NCBI GenBank assembly: GCA_003140935.1
Contig: PLLJ01000055.1
Location: forward strand, 1 to 39,297
DNA: 39,297 nt
Reading direction: 5' to 3'
From: Candidatus Omnitrophota bacterium
GTDB lineage: Bacteria; Omnitrophota; Omnitrophia; Omnitrophales; Aquincolibacteriaceae
Positions 6,522 through 14,949 of this stretch are shown here, one piece after another; position 1 is the first letter of the stretch; the number at the start of each line of letters is the position of its first letter. Under the pieces are notes generated by a model. It saw nothing but the letters and a program-made list of their open reading frames with translations, searched no databases and was not told where the DNA came from. The position numbers and the translations under genes were made by a program.

Positions 6522-6710
6522 ATGACAGAACCCCAGAGGCATAAGCTAGTCGCCAGTGGCGCGTTAATGGTGACCGTGTGCCTGATTCTTTATTTCATCG
6601 TGTTTGGGTTCCGTGCTTTTGATCCGAAAGGCCTGATTTTGTTTGTCGGATTTTTTGCGATGGCCGCGAAGCTTTCTACGGTAAAACACAAACACAATCC
6701 GATGCTTTAA
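6522..6710 (+). CDS. Small two-helix membrane protein
   Basis: A 62-residue protein with two predicted membrane helices (about residues 9-29 and 37-51) and a basic tail (KLSTVKHKHNPML). I do not recognise a family. Gene status is supported by an unusually complete ribosome site, AGGAGGTGATCC at 6510-6521, which matches twelve bases of the 16S rRNA 3' end complement and places AGGAGG six bases before the ATG. It stands alone between the HTH gene and prfB. Confidence 0.65.
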   Translation: MTEPQRHKLVASGALMVTVCLILYFIVFGFRAFDPKGLILFVGFFAMAAKLSTVKHKHNPML

Positions 6711-6800
6711 AAGCCGGGTACTAGCGCTTTGTTCCTCAGGAATCACAAAAGCAGCATCAGACGAGGAATGAGTCCCTAACCCCATTTCAGCTCTTCATCC

Positions 6801-6829
6801 TTGTAAAACCTCACCCCATTCAGTAGACT
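6801..6829 (+). promoter_or_regulatory. Candidate prfB promoter giving a near-leaderless mRNA
   Basis: TTGTAA (6801-6806), a 17-base spacer and TAGACT (6824-6829), four of six consensus bases in each box. The expected start, about seven bases after the -10 box, is at 6836-6838, immediately before ATG 6839, which has no visible ribosome site. Confidence 0.4.
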
Positions 6830-6838
6830 ACCCCAACT

Positions 6839-7949
6839 ATGAAAGAAGAAATTGCCGCGCTCAAGGACCGCATCACGGATCTCAAGGAAAAGCTCCAAGA
6901 GATAAGGGGGTATCTTTGACCTTGAGGCTCAGGAGCGTGAGATTTCTAACATTAATGAAAAAATGACCGCGGCCGATTTCTGGGACCGGCAGCAGGACGC
7001 CCAGGCGACGGTTGAACGCTTAAAAGTTCTTAAGAAGGTCGTCGACCCTTGGCATAAAGCCCATCAAACCTGCGGAGAGCTTCTGGAGCTTGTCGGAATG
7101 ATGGACGAGAACCAGGAAGAATCTCTTAAAGGACTGCAGGAAGACGTTGCGAAACTCTCCCGGGAAGTAGAGCTTCTCGAATTCCAGCGGCTTTTGTCGG
7201 GTCCTTTTGATCCCAATAACGCGATTGTGAGTATTAACTCCGGCGCGGGGGGGACCGAGGCTTGTGATTGGGCCCAGATGCTCTATCGCATGTATACGCG
7301 TTGGGCGGAACAGCACGGTTATACGGTGCAAATGGTCGATCTGATGCAGGGGGAAGAGGCTGGGATCAAGAGTGCAACCTTCATAGTGCAGGGCAGCTAT
7401 GCCTACGGCTATTTGAAAGCCGAATCGGGGGTGCACCGGCTTGTGCGGATATCGCCTTTTGATGCCAATAAACGCCGTCACACTTCGTTCGCGTCCATGG
7501 ATGTGATCGCGGAAGTGGATGATATCCCGGAGATCGAGATCAAAGAAGCGGATATCCGGATCGATGCTTATCGGGCTGGCGGAGCGGGCGGGCAGCATGT
7601 GAACAAAACCTCAAGTGCGATCCGCATCACGCATCTTGCGACCGGAATCGTAACGCAGTGCCAGAATGAGCGTTCCCAATTTCAGAATAAGCACGTGGCG
7701 ATGAAAGTTTTAAAGGCGCGCCTTTACGAAAGGTTGCGTCAGGAAAAAGAAGCGGCGCTTGCGACGCAATATGGGCCCAAGAAAAAGATCGAATGGGGTT
7801 CTCAGATCCGCTCCTATGTTTTTCACCCTTACACAATGGTGAAGGACCACCGCACGGATTTCGAGACATCGAACGGGGATGCGGTGATGGACGGCAAGCT
7901 GGATGAATTTATCGAAGCATATTTGAAACAGAATGTTGCTAAAAACTAA
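6839..7949 (+). CDS. prfB: Peptide chain release factor 2 (programmed +1 frameshift)
   Basis: RF2 reads UGA and UAA stop codons and hydrolyses peptidyl-tRNA on the ribosome. The gene is in two frames: 6839-6916 encodes 26 residues (MKEEIAALKDRITDL...) and stops at TGA 6917-6919. After a +1 shift at CTT-T, reading continues in 6918-7949, giving 369 residues, close to the E. coli length of 365. The RF2-specific SPF tripeptide (VRISPFDANKR) and the catalytic GGQ (AGGAGGQHVNKT) are intact. The frameshift autoregulates RF2 level. The start ATG 6839 fits the usual RF2 N terminus. Annotators ignoring the shift would start the gene at ATG 6963 and lose 41 residues. A single-lipoprotein gene follows 84 bases later. 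Confidence 0.97.
6905..6920 (+). promoter_or_regulatory. RF2 +1 programmed frameshift site
   Basis: AGGGGG, then TAT, then CTT-TGA-C: the internal Shine-Dalgarno-like purine run three bases before the slippery CTT, followed by the in-frame TGA and C. All elements of the classical prfB signal are present. Confidence 0.95.
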
Positions 7950-7955
7950 AGGGAC

Positions 7956-8012
7956 TCGGGGCTAGGGATTCGTTTTGTGTGGAACGATTCCGAACCCCGA
8001 TGCGCGAATCCC
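7956..8012. repeat. Interlocked inverted repeats between prfB and the SPFH gene
   Basis: GGGATTCG (7965-7972) pairs with CGAATCCC (8005-8012), and TCGGGG (7956-7961) pairs with CCCCGA (7995-8000). The two pairings cross, so they are alternatives or a pseudoknot rather than one hairpin. No T-run follows. Confidence 0.45.
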
Positions 8013-8033
8013 GAAGCGTTAGGAGTAGAAAAA

Positions 8034-8831
8034 ATGAAAAAGATGACTCAGCTGTTTTTAGGGATTCTTTGTTGTTTCATGCTCTCCGGTTGTGTGGTCC
8101 AGGTCGAGGATGGCCAGGTGGGTGTGAAGAACGATTTCGGACACATTCGCGACGAGGTTTTGAATGCCGGCTGGCACTTTTTTGTGCCTGCGGTCACGCA
8201 GATCGAACTGTGGAATGTAAAATTGCAAGAACTGAAAGAAATGGCTTATGTGCCTTCTTCAGAAGGACTGATCTCGCAGCTGGATATTTCGATCATGTAC
8301 CTTGTGCCGGCCGACAAAGCGAGTTTTGTCCGTAAGTCGATCGGACCCTATTATGTTTCAGTCGTGCTGGAACCTTACGTCCGCGAAGCGATCCGGAACG
8401 TGGCGAGCGGTTATGCGGTGAAAGCCCTTTATAGCGAGGCAGGGCGCAAGGATATCGGAAAGAACATCCTCGATTTTTTGAAGGGGAAATTAGATAGCAA
8501 GGGGATCATTATTCAAGATGTGCTTCTCCGGGACGTGAAACTCCCGCCCTCGTTTTCTCAGAGCATCGAATTAAAATTGAAAGCCGAGCAAGAAGCGCTT
8601 CAAAAGGAATTCGAATTGCAAAAAGCCAAGAAAGATGCCGAGATCGAAGTGGCTAAAGCGGAAGGTGTCGCGAAAGCCAACCAGATCATCGGGGATTCGC
8701 TGAAAAGCAACGACTCCTATTTGAAATATTTGTGGATCCGGGGATTGAAGGATACCAAAAATCAGGTGATCTATGTGCCAACCGAAACCGGACTTCCGAT
8801 ACTCGAAGCTTCGAGGAATCAAAGTAAATAA
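8034..8831 (+). CDS. SPFH/prohibitin-domain lipoprotein
   Basis: A 265-residue protein with a lipoprotein signal peptide (MKKMTQLFLGILCCFMLSGC; the lipobox LSGC puts the lipidated Cys at residue 20). An SPFH (band 7/prohibitin) domain spans about 25-190, with GQVGVKNDFG near its start and DVLLRDVKLPPSF near its end. A charged helical segment rich in Glu, Lys and Ala (about 183-225) follows, the oligomerising coiled coil of these proteins. The start is set by AGGAG at 8021-8025, eight bases before ATG; the open frame continues upstream to 7977 but lacks a ribosome site. SPFH proteins form membrane-associated rings or microdomains. The lipid anchor would place this one on the periplasmic side, and Lnt further downstream would complete its acylation. 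Confidence 0.88.
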   Translation: MKKMTQLFLGILCCFMLSGCVVQVEDGQVGVKNDFGHIRDEVLNAGWHFFVPAVTQIELWNVKLQELKEMAYVPSSEGLISQLDISIMYLVPADKASFVRKSIGPYYVSVVLEPYVREAIRNVASGYAVKALYSEAGRKDIGKNILDFLKGKLDSKGIIIQDVLLRDVKLPPSFSQSIELKLKAEQEALQKEFELQKAKKDAEIEVAKAEGVAKANQIIGDSLKSNDSYLKYLWIRGLKDTKNQVIYVPTETGLPILEASRNQSK

Positions 8832-8855
8832 ATATGTGACAATCGTGGAGCGGAA

Positions 8856-8891
8856 AACGGGGAGTGGAAGAATGACGTTGCGCTCCCCGTT
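8856..8891. repeat. Hairpin before secA
   Basis: AACGGGGAG (8856-8864) and CTCCCCGTT (8883-8891) form a perfect 9-base-pair stem with an 18-base loop. GGAAA/TTTCC lies just outside, with a bulge. There is no T-run, so a Rho-independent terminator is unlikely. It ends 17 bases before the secA ribosome site and may be a repeat element or an RNA control structure. Confidence 0.55.
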
Positions 8892-8918
8892 CAACGTTTC
8901 CTGTCATAAGGAATTTTC

Positions 8919-11600
8919 ATGCTGAACTATTTTTTAAAAAAGATCTTCGGGACACAGAATATCCGCACCTTGAAACTGCTTTGGCCCATGGTAGCGCAAG
9001 TGAACGCCTTTGAGCCTGAGATCCAGAAGCTTACGGATGGGGAGCTTCGTGCCAAGACCGATGAATTCAAAAAGCGGCTTGCAGGCGGGGCCACACTCGA
9101 TGATATTTTGCCGGAAGCCTTCGCGGTGGTGCGCGAAGCGTCGAAACGGACGACCAAGATGCGTCATTTCGACGTGCAAATCCTCGGCGGCATCGTTCTT
9201 CATAAAGGAAAAATCGCCGAGATGTCCACGGGTGAAGGGAAAACGCTTGTTGCCACACTTGCGATCTATCTGAACGCACTCGAGGGCAAAGGCGTGCATC
9301 TTGTGACCGTCAATGATTACCTGGCTCGTCGTGACCGGAACTGGATGGGGCCGATCTATGAATTTCTCGGGATGACGGTCGGTGTGATCCAGCATGACAT
9401 TCCGCAAGACGAGCGTCAGCAGGCCTATGCTTCAGATATTACATACGGGACGAATAACGAATTCGGCTTTGATTATTTGCGCGACAACATGGTCACCAGT
9501 ATCGAAATGCGCGTCCAGCGGCCGCTTCATTACGCGATCGTCGACGAAGTGGATTCGATCTTGATCGATGAAGCCCGCACGCCGCTTATCATTTCCGGCC
9601 CCGCCGAGGAGTCGACGGATAAATATTATAAGGCTCACCATGCGGCGATCGCGCTCAAGGGCCACCGGATCGTGAAGGAGGAAGTCGACCCCGATTGGAA
9701 GGCCAAGCTTGAAGAGATCAAGAAAACTGTGGATTACATTGCGGATGAAAAGGCCAAGACGATCCGTATGACGGAACAAGGGGAAACCAAGGCCGCGAAG
9801 CTTATGGGCGTGGGCAATATGCATGACTCGGATACGGTCGCGGAGCGGCACCACATTATGACCGCTTTGCGTGCCAAGGAGTTTTTCGAAAAAGACGTGG
9901 ACTACGTGATCAAAGACGATGAGATCCTGATCGTCGATGAATTCACGGGACGCCTGATGCCGGGGCGCCGTTTTTCGGACGGGTTGCACCAGGCGCTTGA
10001 AGCCAAGGAGAACGTGGAGATCCGTCGAGAGAATCAGACGCTCGCAACCGTGACGTTCCAGAACTATTTTCGTATGTACAAAAAACTTGGCGGCATGACC
10101 GGTACGGCCGCGACGGAATCTGTAGAATTCGATAAGATCTACAAATTGGACGTGGTCGTGATGCCGCCGAACCGTCCGTGTGTCCGCATCGATTCACCAG
10201 ATTGTATCTACAGGACCGAAAAAGAAAAATTTGATGCGGTGGTGCGTGAAATCGTGGAAGAACACAAAAAGGGACGCCCGGTCCTGGTCGGGACGATCTC
10301 GATCGAAAAATCCGAACGCTTAAGTCGCATGCTCCAGAAGATCAATCTTCCCCATGTCGTCTTAAACGCCAAGTATCACGAAAAAGAAGCCGAGATCGTG
10401 GCGCAGGCCGGGCAGCCGGGTGTTGTGACGATCGCGACCAATATGGCCGGCCGCGGGACCGATATCGTGCTGGGGCCGGGCGTCGCGGAGAAGGGCGGAC
10501 TTACGGTGATCGGCACCGAGCGGCATGAAGCCCGGCGTATTGATAATCAGTTGCGCGGCCGTTGCGGACGCCAGGGCGATCCGGGTTCCTCCAAGTTCTT
10601 TATTGCCATGGAAGATGAGCTCATGCGGCTTTTTGGATCGGACCGGATCTCCGCCATGATGCAGCGCCTCGGGATGCAAGAGGGGGATGAGATCCAGCAT
10701 CCGCTCGTGAGCCGCGCCATGGAGACGGCGCAGAAACGCGTGGAGGCGCACAATTTTGAGATCCGCAAACACCTCCTTGAATATGATGACGTGATGAACC
10801 GCCAGCGCGAGCTGATCTACGGTGAGCGTGATCTTGTTTTGAAGGGTTCTCCCGAGGAGCTGAAGAAGCATGTTCTCCAGATGGTCGAGAACGTGGTGGA
10901 GAACCTGGTGCTGACTTATATCAACCCGGACATCCGGGAGGAGGATAAGAATCCTGAAGGGTTGATCACGGCGCTGAGCGAAAAGTTCGGCGCGGGTTTC
11001 CGCGAAGTGGTGGACAAAAATTTGGATGATATGGACGGATTGCTCGAAGCTCTGGAAGAAAAAGCGCAAGAACAGTTGGAGCGCCGGGAACAAGAATTCG
11101 GGCCGGAACGCATGCAGTATCTGGTGCGTTTCATACTGCTTCAGGTGATCGACACGAAATGGAAAGAACATCTCTATGGACTCGACAATCTCCGGGAGGG
11201 GATCGGCCTGCGTGCTTATGGCCAGCGCGATCCGCTTGTGGAATACAAGCGTGAGGCCTTTGACATGTTCGATCAAATGACGGACAGTATCAAAGAAGAA
11301 GCCATCGAATTTCTTTTCCGGGTTCAGCAGGTCCGTGAGGTCAAACCGGTAAATCCGATCGAAGAGTCCCATGCCCAGTATCTTCATCCGGAGGCTGGAT
11401 TCTCAGAAAGCAAGGGAGCATCTTCCACAAAATTACCCAGAGGCATGGGCACGCCGTCGCCCTTTTCGCCGCGCAATGAAGCCCCGGACGATCAGGCCCC
11501 GGTTCCGATCAAGCGGGCCCATGAGAAAGTCGGCCGTAACGACCCCTGTCCCTGCGGCAGCGGTCAAAAATACAAAAAATGCTGCGGAAAGAATGAATAA
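8919..11600 (+). CDS. secA: Preprotein translocase ATPase SecA
   Basis: SecA drives unfolded proteins through SecYEG with ATP. The 893-residue protein is full length. Walker A is MSTGEGKT (residues 102-109), the DEAD-like Walker B is [15 protein letters not shown], a preprotein cross-linking domain follows, and NBD2 carries the [15 protein letters not shown] and [11 protein letters not shown] motifs. The helical scaffold/wing region leads to a Pro/Ser-rich linker and the C-terminal zinc-binding tail with C877-x-C879 and C888-C889 ([16 protein letters not shown]), which binds SecB or ribosomes. ATG 8919 has AAGGAA at 8908-8913. The stop overlaps the lnt start by eight bases. SecA would be the motor for export of the giant secreted protein downstream. 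Confidence 0.99.
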   Translation: MLNYFLKKIFGTQNIRTLKLLWPMVAQVNAFEPEIQKLTDGELRAKTDEFKKRLAGGATLDDILPEAFAVVREASKRTTKMRHFDVQILGGIVLHKGKIAEMSTGEGKTLVATLAIYLNALEGKGVHLVTVNDYLARRDRNWMGPIYEFLGMTVGVIQHDIPQDERQQAYASDITYGTNNEFGFDYLRDNMVTSIEMRVQRPLHYAIVDEVDSILIDEARTPLIISGPAEESTDKYYKAHHAAIALKGHRIVKEEVDPDWKAKLEEIKKTVDYIADEKAKTIRMTEQGETKAAKLMGVGNMHDSDTVAERHHIMTALRAKEFFEKDVDYVIKDDEILIVDEFTGRLMPGRRFSDGLHQALEAKENVEIRRENQTLATVTFQNYFRMYKKLGGMTGTAATESVEFDKIYKLDVVVMPPNRPCVRIDSPDCIYRTEKEKFDAVVREIVEEHKKGRPVLVGTISIEKSERLSRMLQKINLPHVVLNAKYHEKEAEIVAQAGQPGVVTIATNMAGRGTDIVLGPGVAEKGGLTVIGTERHEARRIDNQLRGRCGRQGDPGSSKFFIAMEDELMRLFGSDRISAMMQRLGMQEGDEIQHPLVSRAMETAQKRVEAHNFEIRKHLLEYDDVMNRQRELIYGERDLVLKGSPEELKKHVLQMVENVVENLVLTYINPDIREEDKNPEGLITALSEKFGAGFREVVDKNLDDMDGLLEALEEKAQEQLERREQEFGPERMQYLVRFILLQVIDTKWKEHLYGLDNLREGIGLRAYGQRDPLVEYKREAFDMFDQMTDSIKEEAIEFLFRVQQVREVKPVNPIEESHAQYLHPEAGFSESKGASSTKLPRGMGTPSPFSPRNEAPDDQAPVPIKRAHEKVGRNDPCPCGSGQKYKKCCGKNE

Positions 11601-13164
11601 GAGTCAGTCGTATGATGTGCGGCGCTCGGACGAGAAAAGTATTCCGTATTCCATACGGCGCACCCCGTATCTCTATCAGATAGTGTCCGGTCTTCTGCTC
11701 GCGTTGTCTTTTCCCTCCGCGGGTTGGGGATTCCTGGCGTGGTTTGCTCTGGTGCCACTTCTCGCTTCTCTTCACCATGCCCAAAACAATTCGCAGGCCC
11801 TGGGTTTTGGGTTGATCTCGGGGATCCTTTTTTTCTTTTGTTCCATTCACTGGCTTACGCACGTATCGACCTTGGGTTGGCTGATTGCGACGCTGATGGA
11901 ATCGGTTTATATCATGATATTCGCGTGGCTCGCGTACGTGGGGATCAAATCCTCCAAGCCCGTTATTTTCAAGGTGTTGTGGATCGCACTCGCATGGACG
12001 TTGACGGAGTTCCTGCGTTCCGAAATGCCGGTATTCGGTTTTGGATGGAATCTTCTCGCCTACTCCCAATCTTCCTACGTTACTCTCATCCAGTTTGCAA
12101 ACGTTCTCGGCGCTTACGGATTGGGGTTTTTGATCGCGCTGGTGAACGCCTCTCTTTTTTACGCCTGGTTTGAACGCAAGAACCGGAAAGCGGTTTTTGG
12201 TTTGATGGCGGTCATTGTTTGTGTGCTGACGGGGCTTTGGGGATATGGAAAACAAACACTTGAAAAATCTTTCAATCCCAAAGAATATCTGCGCGTTTCG
12301 GTCGTGCAAGGAAATATCCCTCAGTCCGTAAAGTGGGAGCTCATGGCGAAGGAGAAGATCCTTGAGATCCATGAGAAATTGACCCGCCTTGCGGCGCTCG
12401 AACAAACGGATCTGATCATTTGGCCGGAGGCGGCTTTTCCTGGTTATTTCAACAGAGACCTTCAAGCAGAGCGGATCTCCAGGCTCGCGGAAGAGATCCG
12501 GACCCCGCTTTTACTCGGAGGACTCGAATGGGAAAGCGAGAAAGAATCCTATAACAGTGCTTATTTTCTCAAAAAAGACGGTGCTTTCGGACAGCGTTAT
12601 GACAAACTCCGGCTCGTGCCGTTCGGGGAATATGTTCCGCTCAAATCTATTTTCGGAGGGCTAAAACCTGTCGCGGATGCGCTAGGGATCAGTGATTTTA
12701 ACGCCGGGACCGCCCCCGTGATTTTCCGCTGGTCGCGCGAGGAATGGCCGTTCGGGGTCCTGATCTGTTTTGAGGACGTCTTTTCGGATCTCGCGCGGGA
12801 CTTGGCGGACCACGGTGCGAAATTCCTTGTCGTGATCACGAACGATGCCTGGTTCGGAAAGACCGGCGCGCCTTACCAGCATCTTCAGGCTTCGATCTTT
12901 CGCGCGGTCGAGAATGGCATGTCGGTCGTGCGTGCGGCGAATACCGGTGTTTCGGCTTTTGTTTCTCACCAGGGACGCGTGCTTGCCACCGTGAAGGATG
13001 CAAAAGGCGAAGAAACTTTTGTGATGGGGCAGAAGACACTCGACTTGCCGCTCGTGGCAGATCCGACCCTTTTTCGCCGGGGCGGCTATTTCTTCCCCTA
13101 TTTTTCCGCGGGGCTTTTTTTGATCCTGGTCATGACCCGGAGCAAACGGAGGGTGAAGGTTTGA
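11593..13164 (+). CDS. lnt: Apolipoprotein N-acyltransferase Lnt
   Basis: Lnt adds the third acyl chain to the N-terminal Cys of lipoproteins in the inner membrane. The 523-residue protein has six or so N-terminal membrane helices (from about residue 30) and a C-terminal nitrilase domain. The catalytic triad is E279 ([11 protein letters not shown]), K338 ([14 protein letters not shown]) and C392 (VLICFEDVF), close to E. coli positions 267, 335 and 387. ATG 11593 lies inside the last codons of secA (ATGAATAA), so the genes are coupled; the frame is open further upstream but that overlaps secA deeply. Residues 4-26 precede the usual Lnt start and are encoded by a palindromic repeat (see 11644-11670). 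A short lipoprotein gene overlaps its stop. Confidence 0.97.
   Translation: MNKSQSYDVRRSDEKSIPYSIRRTPYLYQIVSGLLLALSFPSAGWGFLAWFALVPLLASLHHAQNNSQALGFGLISGILFFFCSIHWLTHVSTLGWLIATLMESVYIMIFAWLAYVGIKSSKPVIFKVLWIALAWTLTEFLRSEMPVFGFGWNLLAYSQSSYVTLIQFANVLGAYGLGFLIALVNASLFYAWFERKNRKAVFGLMAVIVCVLTGLWGYGKQTLEKSFNPKEYLRVSVVQGNIPQSVKWELMAKEKILEIHEKLTRLAALEQTDLIIWPEAAFPGYFNRDLQAERISRLAEEIRTPLLLGGLEWESEKESYNSAYFLKKDGAFGQRYDKLRLVPFGEYVPLKSIFGGLKPVADALGISDFNAGTAPVIFRWSREEWPFGVLICFEDVFSDLARDLADHGAKFLVVITNDAWFGKTGAPYQHLQASIFRAVENGMSVVRAANTGVSAFVSHQGRVLATVKDAKGEETFVMGQKTLDLPLVADPTLFRRGGYFFPYFSAGLFLILVMTRSKRRVKV
11644..11670. repeat. CCGTAT/ATACGG repeat inside the lnt 5' end
   Basis: CCGTAT-TCC-ATACGG (11644-11658) is a perfect 6-base inverted repeat with a 3-base loop, and a third CCGTAT lies at 11665-11670. 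It encodes [10 protein letters not shown], an internally repetitive stretch outside the conserved Lnt domain. It resembles the repeat at 6353-6367. Confidence 0.5.
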
Positions 13165-13397
13165 GAGGCGGTAAATTAGAGTGTGATCGAAGCAGAGAAA
13201 ACAACAGATTTCTTTTCTGTTCTTTCTTGATTCTCTGGTTTGCTGTGGCCTGTATTTTTTCCGGATGTGTCCGCGTCGCCGGTACGGCAGGATATCGGCA
13301 CGCCGATGCAGAGGAGGGGAGCCAAACCAAGCAGGTTGGTTTTGACACGGCAAACCTTGTCTCAAAAGATAAAGATCAGAGAAGCATTACGGTTTGA
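13161..13397 (+). CDS. Short lipoprotein, unknown function
   Basis: A 78-residue protein. A polar N-region of 16 residues is followed by a hydrophobic stretch (FLFCSFLILWFAVACIF) and the lipobox FSGC with C36 as the lipidation site. The mature part is only about 43 residues (CVRVAGTAGYRHADAEEGSQ...), polar and probably flexible. The start is TTG at 13161, overlapping the lnt stop as TTGA, with GGAGG at 13148-13152 eight bases upstream; no alternative start lies before the signal peptide. I do not recognise the family. The overlap suggests co-transcription with lnt, whose product would acylate it. Confidence 0.6.
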   Translation: MRGGKLECDRSRENNRFLFCSFLILWFAVACIFSGCVRVAGTAGYRHADAEEGSQTKQVGFDTANLVSKDKDQRSITV

Positions 13398-13406
13398 GGA
13401 GCGGAC

Positions 13407-13435
13407 CCATGTACACCCCGTGGCGTACATCATGG
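13407..13435. repeat. Hairpin between convergent genes
   Basis: CCATGTAC (13407-13414) pairs with GTACAT-c-ATGG (13425-13435), with one bulged base and a 10-base loop. It lies in the 45-base gap between the convergent lipoprotein and fabL genes. Without a T-run on either side, a terminator role is uncertain. Confidence 0.35.
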
Positions 13436-13442
13436 ACGGATA

Positions 13443-14219
13443 TCAGATGAGGGAAAGGCCGCCGTCGGCGATGATCGTTTGACCGACGATCCAGGAGGAC
13501 TCGGGGGAGCAGAGAAATGCGACCACCCGGGCGAGGTCTTCCGGTTTTCCAATCCTTCCGCCCGGAGTTCTTTTTAATATCTCTTTCTTGAAGTCATCAA
13601 AGAACGGGAACATTTTTAGCGCGTCTGTGTCGACGAGCCCGCCTGAGACACAATTGACCCGTATACCTTTCGGCATCAATTCCACTCCCAAATATCGGAC
13701 GGTGGTTTCGATCGCGGCCTTGGAGATTCCGATGGCGCCATAATTAGGGATGAAATGGTGTGCGCCGAGGCTTGAGAGGGCGATGATGATGCCTTCCTTT
13801 TTGGCTTCCAGAGTTGGTAGCGCTCCTTGCGCAAGTGCGAGGAATGCTTTGGCATTGATATTCATCGAGAGATCCCAATGATTCATCTTGAGCCGGTGCA
13901 CGGGTTTGAAGGCGCCAAGCGCGGCGTTATGGATCAGGATGTCGAGTGTTCCGAATGTTTGAAGAACACCTTCGAAAAGAGCTTTGTGCGAGTCGAGGTC
14001 ACCGACATTCGCCTGGAATGCTGCGGCTTTTACTCCTTTCGCAAGAAGCTCGCCGACAGTTTTTTGGGCGGCTTTTTCATTCTGCAGATAATTGACCGCG
14101 ACATTCACGCCGTCGTCGGCTAAGCGGAGGGCGATGGCTCGTCCGATCCCGCGTGAAGCGCCGGTGATAAGGGCGACCTTGCCTTTCATGGAATGCGTCA
14201 TGGGCGATAAGATAGCCAT
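13443..14219 (-). CDS. fabL: FabL-type enoyl-ACP reductase (short-chain dehydrogenase)
   Basis: A 258-residue short-chain dehydrogenase. The NADP(H)-binding loop is TGASRGIG (residues 19-26), NAA is at 98-100, SSLG at about 149-152, and the catalytic pair Y160-x6-K167 lies in NYGAIGISKAAIE. The Y-x6-K spacing marks enoyl-ACP reductases, whereas FabG ketoreductases have Y-x3-K. SGGLVDTDALKMFP, TPGGRIGKPEDL and GQTIIADGGLSL match the Bacillus FabL pattern closely. It would reduce enoyl-ACP in the last step of the fatty-acid elongation cycle. The start is uncertain: ATG 14219 is preceded by AAAGAAT only; 14201 and 14189 are further candidates, and TTG 14237 is less likely. It faces the lipoprotein gene tail to tail and is divergent from the giant gene. 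Confidence 0.88.
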   Translation of the reverse strand: MAILSPMTHSMKGKVALITGASRGIGRAIALRLADDGVNVAVNYLQNEKAAQKTVGELLAKGVKAAAFQANVGDLDSHKALFEGVLQTFGTLDILIHNAALGAFKPVHRLKMNHWDLSMNINAKAFLALAQGALPTLEAKKEGIIIALSSLGAHHFIPNYGAIGISKAAIETTVRYLGVELMPKGIRVNCVSGGLVDTDALKMFPFFDDFKKEILKRTPGGRIGKPEDLARVVAFLCSPESSWIVGQTIIADGGLSLI

Positions 14220-14237
14220 ATTCTTTTTGAAAATCAA

Positions 14238-14826
14238 TCAATTTTGTGGACTCGAACACGGATTTTGCGGCACGGGTGGGTTGAGTGGGGCAGAATTATA
14301 TTTTGCATGTGGTGTCCAGGACTTCCAACAGTGATGAAGATGGATTGTTTCATCGATCATCCGTTTTGTTTAGGATCAGATTTTTCCCAGCGCCTCGACC
14401 GGAAAGTAAAGAAGAATGACCATGACTTGCCACATGTTGCCTCCCGTTCCTATTCGTCGTTAAGCAATGTTGGCGATCGAGTATCCCTATACGTGTTTCT
14501 TCTTTTCGAACAAAATTACAAGGATTTAGCTTGTCTGGGGACAACGTAAGTCTTAAAGTAATTTAATTATAAAAGGATATTTTTTTTCTGACTCAAATGG
14601 AAAATCTAGTCAAAATTCAATCTATCAATATATAGCAATTTATAGCATCGAAAAATTTGACAATAGATTTAAATACGGGTACACTTCTTTTAGAGGTTGG
14701 TCAAACGCGAGAGTAAAATATATGAATGAAGGACGCATGCTTATAAGAATACATGGGCGTTGTGATTACGCTCGTCGTATGCTTTTTACGTGATTTGAAA
14801 AATGAAGTGAGAAGGGAACGTTGCTT
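14238..14826. other. Gene-free leader region before the giant gene
   Basis: No coding sequence of more than about 65 codons is supported here. The second half is AT-rich, with a T8 run near 14580, the direct repeat TATAGCA twice (about 14632-14647), and AATCTAT (14619-14625) inverted as ATAGATT (14663-14669) around the -35 box of the promoter at 14657. The first half (14238-14560) shows no motif that I can name. Confidence 0.5.
14657..14685 (+). promoter_or_regulatory. Sigma70-type promoter of the giant gene
   Basis: Perfect TTGACA (14657-14662), a 17-base spacer and TACACT (14680-14685, four of six consensus bases). The expected transcript start near 14692 gives a leader of about 135 bases. 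The ribosome site AAGGGA (14812-14817) lies nine bases before ATG 14827. Confidence 0.65.
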
Positions 14827-14949
14827 ATGTTAAGTGAGTATCACAGCGAGAACAAACCGTGGGGGATCAAAGCGGTCAGTCTTTTTGTGATCTTCACATT
14901 TCTCGTGACACAAAGTGATATGCGGCTCGGTTTCGCCAACACTATGGCT
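14827..14949 (+). other. Signal peptide of the giant protein
   Basis: Residues 1-41: polar N-region with Lys10 and Lys15, hydrophobic core 16-28 and small residues near 37-41. The N-region is longer than average, but the pattern fits Sec export. No lipobox is present. Confidence 0.75.

Noticed and set aside
10362-11387. A 341-codon minus-strand frame opposite secA
   Set aside because: It is antisense to conserved SecA coding sequence, with no motif and no ribosome site.
11509-12465. A 318-codon minus-strand frame opposite the end of secA and the start of lnt
   Set aside because: It lies opposite well-conserved Lnt sequence and is Arg/Gln-rich with no recognisable domain.
14350-14544. A 64-codon minus-strand frame in the gap before the giant gene
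   Set aside because: No ribosome site, no domain, composition like noncoding DNA.
14722-14793. A 23-codon frame (MNEGRMLIRIHGRC...) in the leader of the giant gene
   Set aside because: It could be a leader peptide, but the ribosome site is weak and there is no sign of attenuation. Not supported enough to annotate.
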